A DNA stretch of 64,000 bases from Zygnema cylindricum (Eukaryota; Streptophyta; Zygnematophyceae; Zygnematales; Zygnemataceae): assembly GCA_037447655.1 (NCBI GenBank), contig JBBHKE010002003.1, forward strand, positions 62,001-126,000. Direction: 5' to 3'. The notes beneath the pieces were generated by a model. That model had not been told where the DNA came from. It saw nothing but the letters and a program-made list of their open reading frames with translations, and made no database searches. Numbering within the stretch: position 1 is the first letter of the stretch; the number at the start of each line of letters is the position of its first letter. A program made the position numbers and the translations under genes. Below are positions 60,886 to 64,000 of the stretch, piece after piece.

Positions 60886-63005
60886 CTCTATTTTTGAGGT
60901 AATTAGCACAGTTTATTGCTTCTGCCCAAAACCTTTTTCCTATATTCTTATCTGCAACATACTTCTAGCACTATCACTTAGTGTTTTATTTAACATTTCA
61001 GCTACCCCATTATGTTCCGGGTTTTCTGGAACTGTCTTTTCGTGTTGGACCCCATTTTCCCTCAGAAAATCCTCAAACCGGTTTTTAGCATACTCTCCAC
61101 CATTGTCACTCCTTATTCTCTAGATTGGAGTTTCATGAAGTTTTTCGCTCCATGCTTTATATTGTCTAAAACAATCCTGAGCTTCGTACTTGTTTTTTCA
61201 AAAAATACACTCGGGAATATCGAGACCAATCATCAATGATAGTCATCATAAATCTCTTCACCCCCGGTGAGGGCACTTTAGCTGGTCCCCAAATATCTGT
61301 GTGTACTAGATCTATATTTTTTCCCCCTTATAGGTGGCTGTTTTAGGAAAGGGTAATCGGTGTGTTTTACCTTGAGCACATCCACTAAAATCACTTATAT
61401 TATCATTCTCACTAAACTTAATCCCTTCCACCACTCCCATCTTTTTCATCTCTCTCAACTTGTCTAGATTCACATGCCCAAGCCTCTTATGCCACATCAT
61501 AATATCATGAACACCAGCATAATAAAGTTTCTTCTTTTCATTATGTAAAACTAACCTAAACATCCCATGGCTACCTTTCTCAACAATCAAATAGACATCC
61601 TCCTCAAACTAGTAGTAAAGACTCCTTCCCTAGTGCTAGTACAAAAACCCTTATCATCTAATACGGATGTAGAGATGAGGTTTTTGTTCAGCTCCGGAAT
61701 ATGGATGTCTTTACTTCTACTAACACTTTCAAATCTACCGATCCTACAAGAGTTGTGGTGACTATCCTCCCATCCCTGTACTCTATCTCTACGGTGGGAA
61801 TATTTCTTATCTTAGTGAACAGGTGCCTATCCTTACACATGTGCATGGAGGCACTTGAATCTACAATCCAGCCTACTTCACCTTTCAATCCACCGTAAGC
61901 ACATTTCTGCCTTCGTGGTATTTCGACCTCGTTTTTCGCCTCCAACTCCTCATCTAAAAGGAGCTCATCATCCTCGTCCTCGGATTCTGCCTCATGTACT
62001 TGTGTCACAAGGGCCTTTTTCTTTCCTCTCGGGGTACCACCGGTTTGCCCCTACTTTAACCGAAGCTCGGTGAGCTTAGTGCACTCTGCCATATAGTGCC
62101 CAGGTTTCTTACAAAAATGACATAAACCTTTGGGAGCCCTTGGTCCGAACTCGTCGGTCTGATTTTTCTGCTGCCTCCCCCCATAGTTTCCGACCGGTTT
62201 CCGAGAATCCTTGTTCCTCCAATCGGTTGCAGTTGCCAAGGCTTGGCCACTCTTTCCTCCCTTTCGGATCTCAATCAAATTCTCCAAAACGAGAATCATC
62301 CGTACCACTGAGTTCTATGTCCACCTTGAGTCTGGCAAGTCCTGCACACGATTGACTATGTTCGCGAACTCATCAGGTAACTTCATCAGTAAACAGTTAA
62401 CCTTTTCTCTTTTCTCACACTCTCTAGCTCCATGAAGAGTGTAGCAAGCTCATTGCAAAAATTCAACATCTTCCCCCCTTTGTATACATACTCCTTAACT
62501 TTTTGAATAGCCAACTGTTGTTGCTGAATCGTACCACTTCGGTACATCTGATGAGAGCCATCCAAAGATCGGATGCCCTTTGTACCTGCAAATGAGGACA
62601 TGCAAGTCCTTGAGTGAGATGGCGTAGGATGAAGTTCTTTGCCGCCATATTGTTGAAGTCCCAGGTTTTAGTATCACTCCCGTCGTTCCTCGGAATAGGT
62701 GACATTAATGCCGAACCAGTTGTTATTGGTGTGGTCACCTCCTTCTCCTTTCCTTTGTCCACCACCTCTCCTTCTTTTGTTTGCCCAGTTGAAGCTGGAT
62801 CCTCTTTTCTGGTAAATCTGCTTCCTCCAAACCCTGGAGGAATTCCAAGACTTGATGGACGGCCCAACCGTCCACTCACTATCCCCCAAAACCTTTTTTC
62901 GCATAGAGCTCCTATCATCATACTTTCCCAGTATATGAAGCTAGTTCCATTAAAGATTGGTACCCTAGAGGGTGGGCCCATAACGTGAAACTGTGAGACC
63001 TCCAT
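60886..63005 (-). pseudogene. Copia gag-pol remnant (5' half), element J
   Basis: On the reverse strand Gag starts at ATG 63,005 inside the LTR (MEVSQFHVMGPPSRVPIFNG), followed by capsid-like blocks in several frames, zinc knuckle CHFCKKPGHYMAEC (about 62,130-62,090), protease-like GWIVDSSASMHMC (about 61,875), and GAG-pre/integrase (MMWHKRLGHVNLDKL; the first Cys of the CxxC pair is Phe in DFSGC, about 61,385). The integrase core continues in broken frames to about 60,886, where K's LTR begins. RT and RNase H are missing. Its Gag is the most divergent of the four Copia remnants and carries a Gly/Pro/Lys-rich insert after residue 45. Confidence 0.88.
62971..62985 (-). other. Primer-binding site of element J
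   Basis: Reverse strand CGTTATGGGCCCACC follows the LTR end CAGTTTCA. GTTATGGGCCCACC is a 14-nt perfect complement of plant initiator tRNA-Met (anticodon arm), one base further into the stem than in G and H. Confidence 0.82.
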
Positions 63006-64000
63006 AAGTCCTCAGAGTGGACAGCTTCCAAGAAGCCTCTAGGATAACCCTGACCCTTTTGTGTTTCAGCAAAAATAACTGCAACCGTGGCAGACAATAA
63101 CTCTGACTAACTTCACCTTTGTGAAGCCAAGACTCCCCTAAGTTGATAGCAAAAAGAATCTTTAAATTTGCTCTCCTAAGCAGTAAGTTATGGAGGGTCA
63201 AAGTTTACCTTTTGTACAGAAGCTCTCTAGGAGAGAGGGTCTTATCTTCTAATTTTTCTAAGTCTTATCTCTCTCACAGACTCTATCTACTGATGTACGG
63301 AGCCAATCAGATTTCAGTTTCGTACGTAAAAGTACAGCAGCCGGTGTACTTTATGTACGGACATTATACGACATGGCCTAAATGTCGACATATGGTATGT
63401 CTAGATTCGCTCCCTTAATCCTCGGAGATGCCGCGATCCAATGTCATTCCGCCACGTGTCATCCGATGTGGTGATGACCACAAACCGCCGAAATCCTCTT
63501 CCACGATCTCGGCGTTAATTGCGGCCGTCCGATTAAATTCACATTTAATCGTAGCCGTAATAAATACATGCGCGGTATTCGTTTCACTAAAGGAATAAAT
63601 GCGCGGTATTGGTTTCGTATTCATACCGGAATCCATACTTTTACATTTACTGGATGTATGTCCCCTGTAAACAGTTACAGTTAAATGAACTATCCTACAT
63701 TTAAATGTTTAAATAAATATCAAACCCTATAGTACGTAACACTACTTTTAGAATTAACGGCTATGGCAAACGGCTATCGACTATCTGCCGGCCGGTAGGT
63801 ACCAAGATCAAATCCTGTGGCCGGCACATAACTTTTAGTAAATTAAACCCCTAACTAAAATATATATTCCCGTAAACCTCTAGATAGCCTAGGTAGCTAT
63901 GGCTCTAGCTGTCTCTCCAATTTCTCAGTGACTGCGACTAGTTTGAGAGTTGGAGAGAGAAGTTAGAGGTAGACTGCCTTGGCTTCCTTTTTATTTCTAT
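62986..64000 (-). mobile_element. 5' LTR of element J (type 3), running off the window
   Basis: At least 1,015 bp on the reverse strand, related to the 1,027-bp solo LTR at 8,893, so its start is probably close to the window edge. It holds the GTAC cluster 63,290-63,365, AGATAAGACTTAGAAAAATT near 63,260 and the Gag start ATG (63,005). Open frames inside (for example 63,415-63,636) resemble frames in the solo LTR only because the DNA is homologous. Confidence 0.87.

Overview
The window is nuclear, AT-rich, gene-poor eukaryotic DNA with no convincing host gene. About half of it (roughly 33 kb) is one tandem satellite with a 40-bp monomer. The rest is LTR retrotransposon sequence, and every pol block is Ty1/Copia-type (integrase before reverse transcriptase). 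A land plant or streptophyte alga is the likely source: the primer-binding sites of the best-preserved elements match the anticodon arm of the plant-type initiator tRNA-Met (GGTTATGGGCCCAC; animal initiator tRNAs would give ...CCCAG). A centromeric or pericentromeric block is a reasonable guess from satellite plus nested Copia, but nothing here proves it. No rRNA, tRNA, CRISPR or operon-like structure was seen. || Layout. 1-24,937: forward-oriented satellite interrupted by a solo LTR (3,736-4,422), a second solo LTR of another family (8,893-9,919), a truncated Copia 3' end (11,535-13,445) and a nearly complete decayed Copia (18,158-24,230). 24,938-32,649: a 7.7-kb composite, a reverse-strand Copia (here G) flanked by a perfect GATAA target-site duplication, with a forward-strand gag-only element (H) nested in its 3' LTR. 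32,650-36,145: forward satellite. 36,146-42,838: remnants of two reverse-strand Copias (E, F) joined through a forward LTR remnant. 42,839-58,498: mostly reverse-oriented satellite, with a solo LTR (44,269-45,255), a 1.5-kb forward-oriented block (46,673-48,157), an LTR tip (46,567-46,672) and an LTR tail (49,011-49,144). 58,499-64,000: an element (K) with an unrecognised coiled-coil protein, then the 5' half of another Copia (J) running out of the window. || How the parts work together. Several LTR families share an unusual 5' design. Gag starts inside the LTR and reads through the primer-binding site, so the site itself encodes a Val-Met-Gly-Pro motif, and priming appears to use the anticodon arm (half-tRNA) of initiator tRNA-Met. 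In family G the LTR end also carries a sense copy of that anticodon arm, giving a 10-bp hairpin over the primer site. The satellite has a 12-bp palindrome and a second overlapping dyad in each monomer, a recurring four-monomer cassette, and several local duplications. No element looks intact; gag and pol are broken by stops, frameshifts and truncations.
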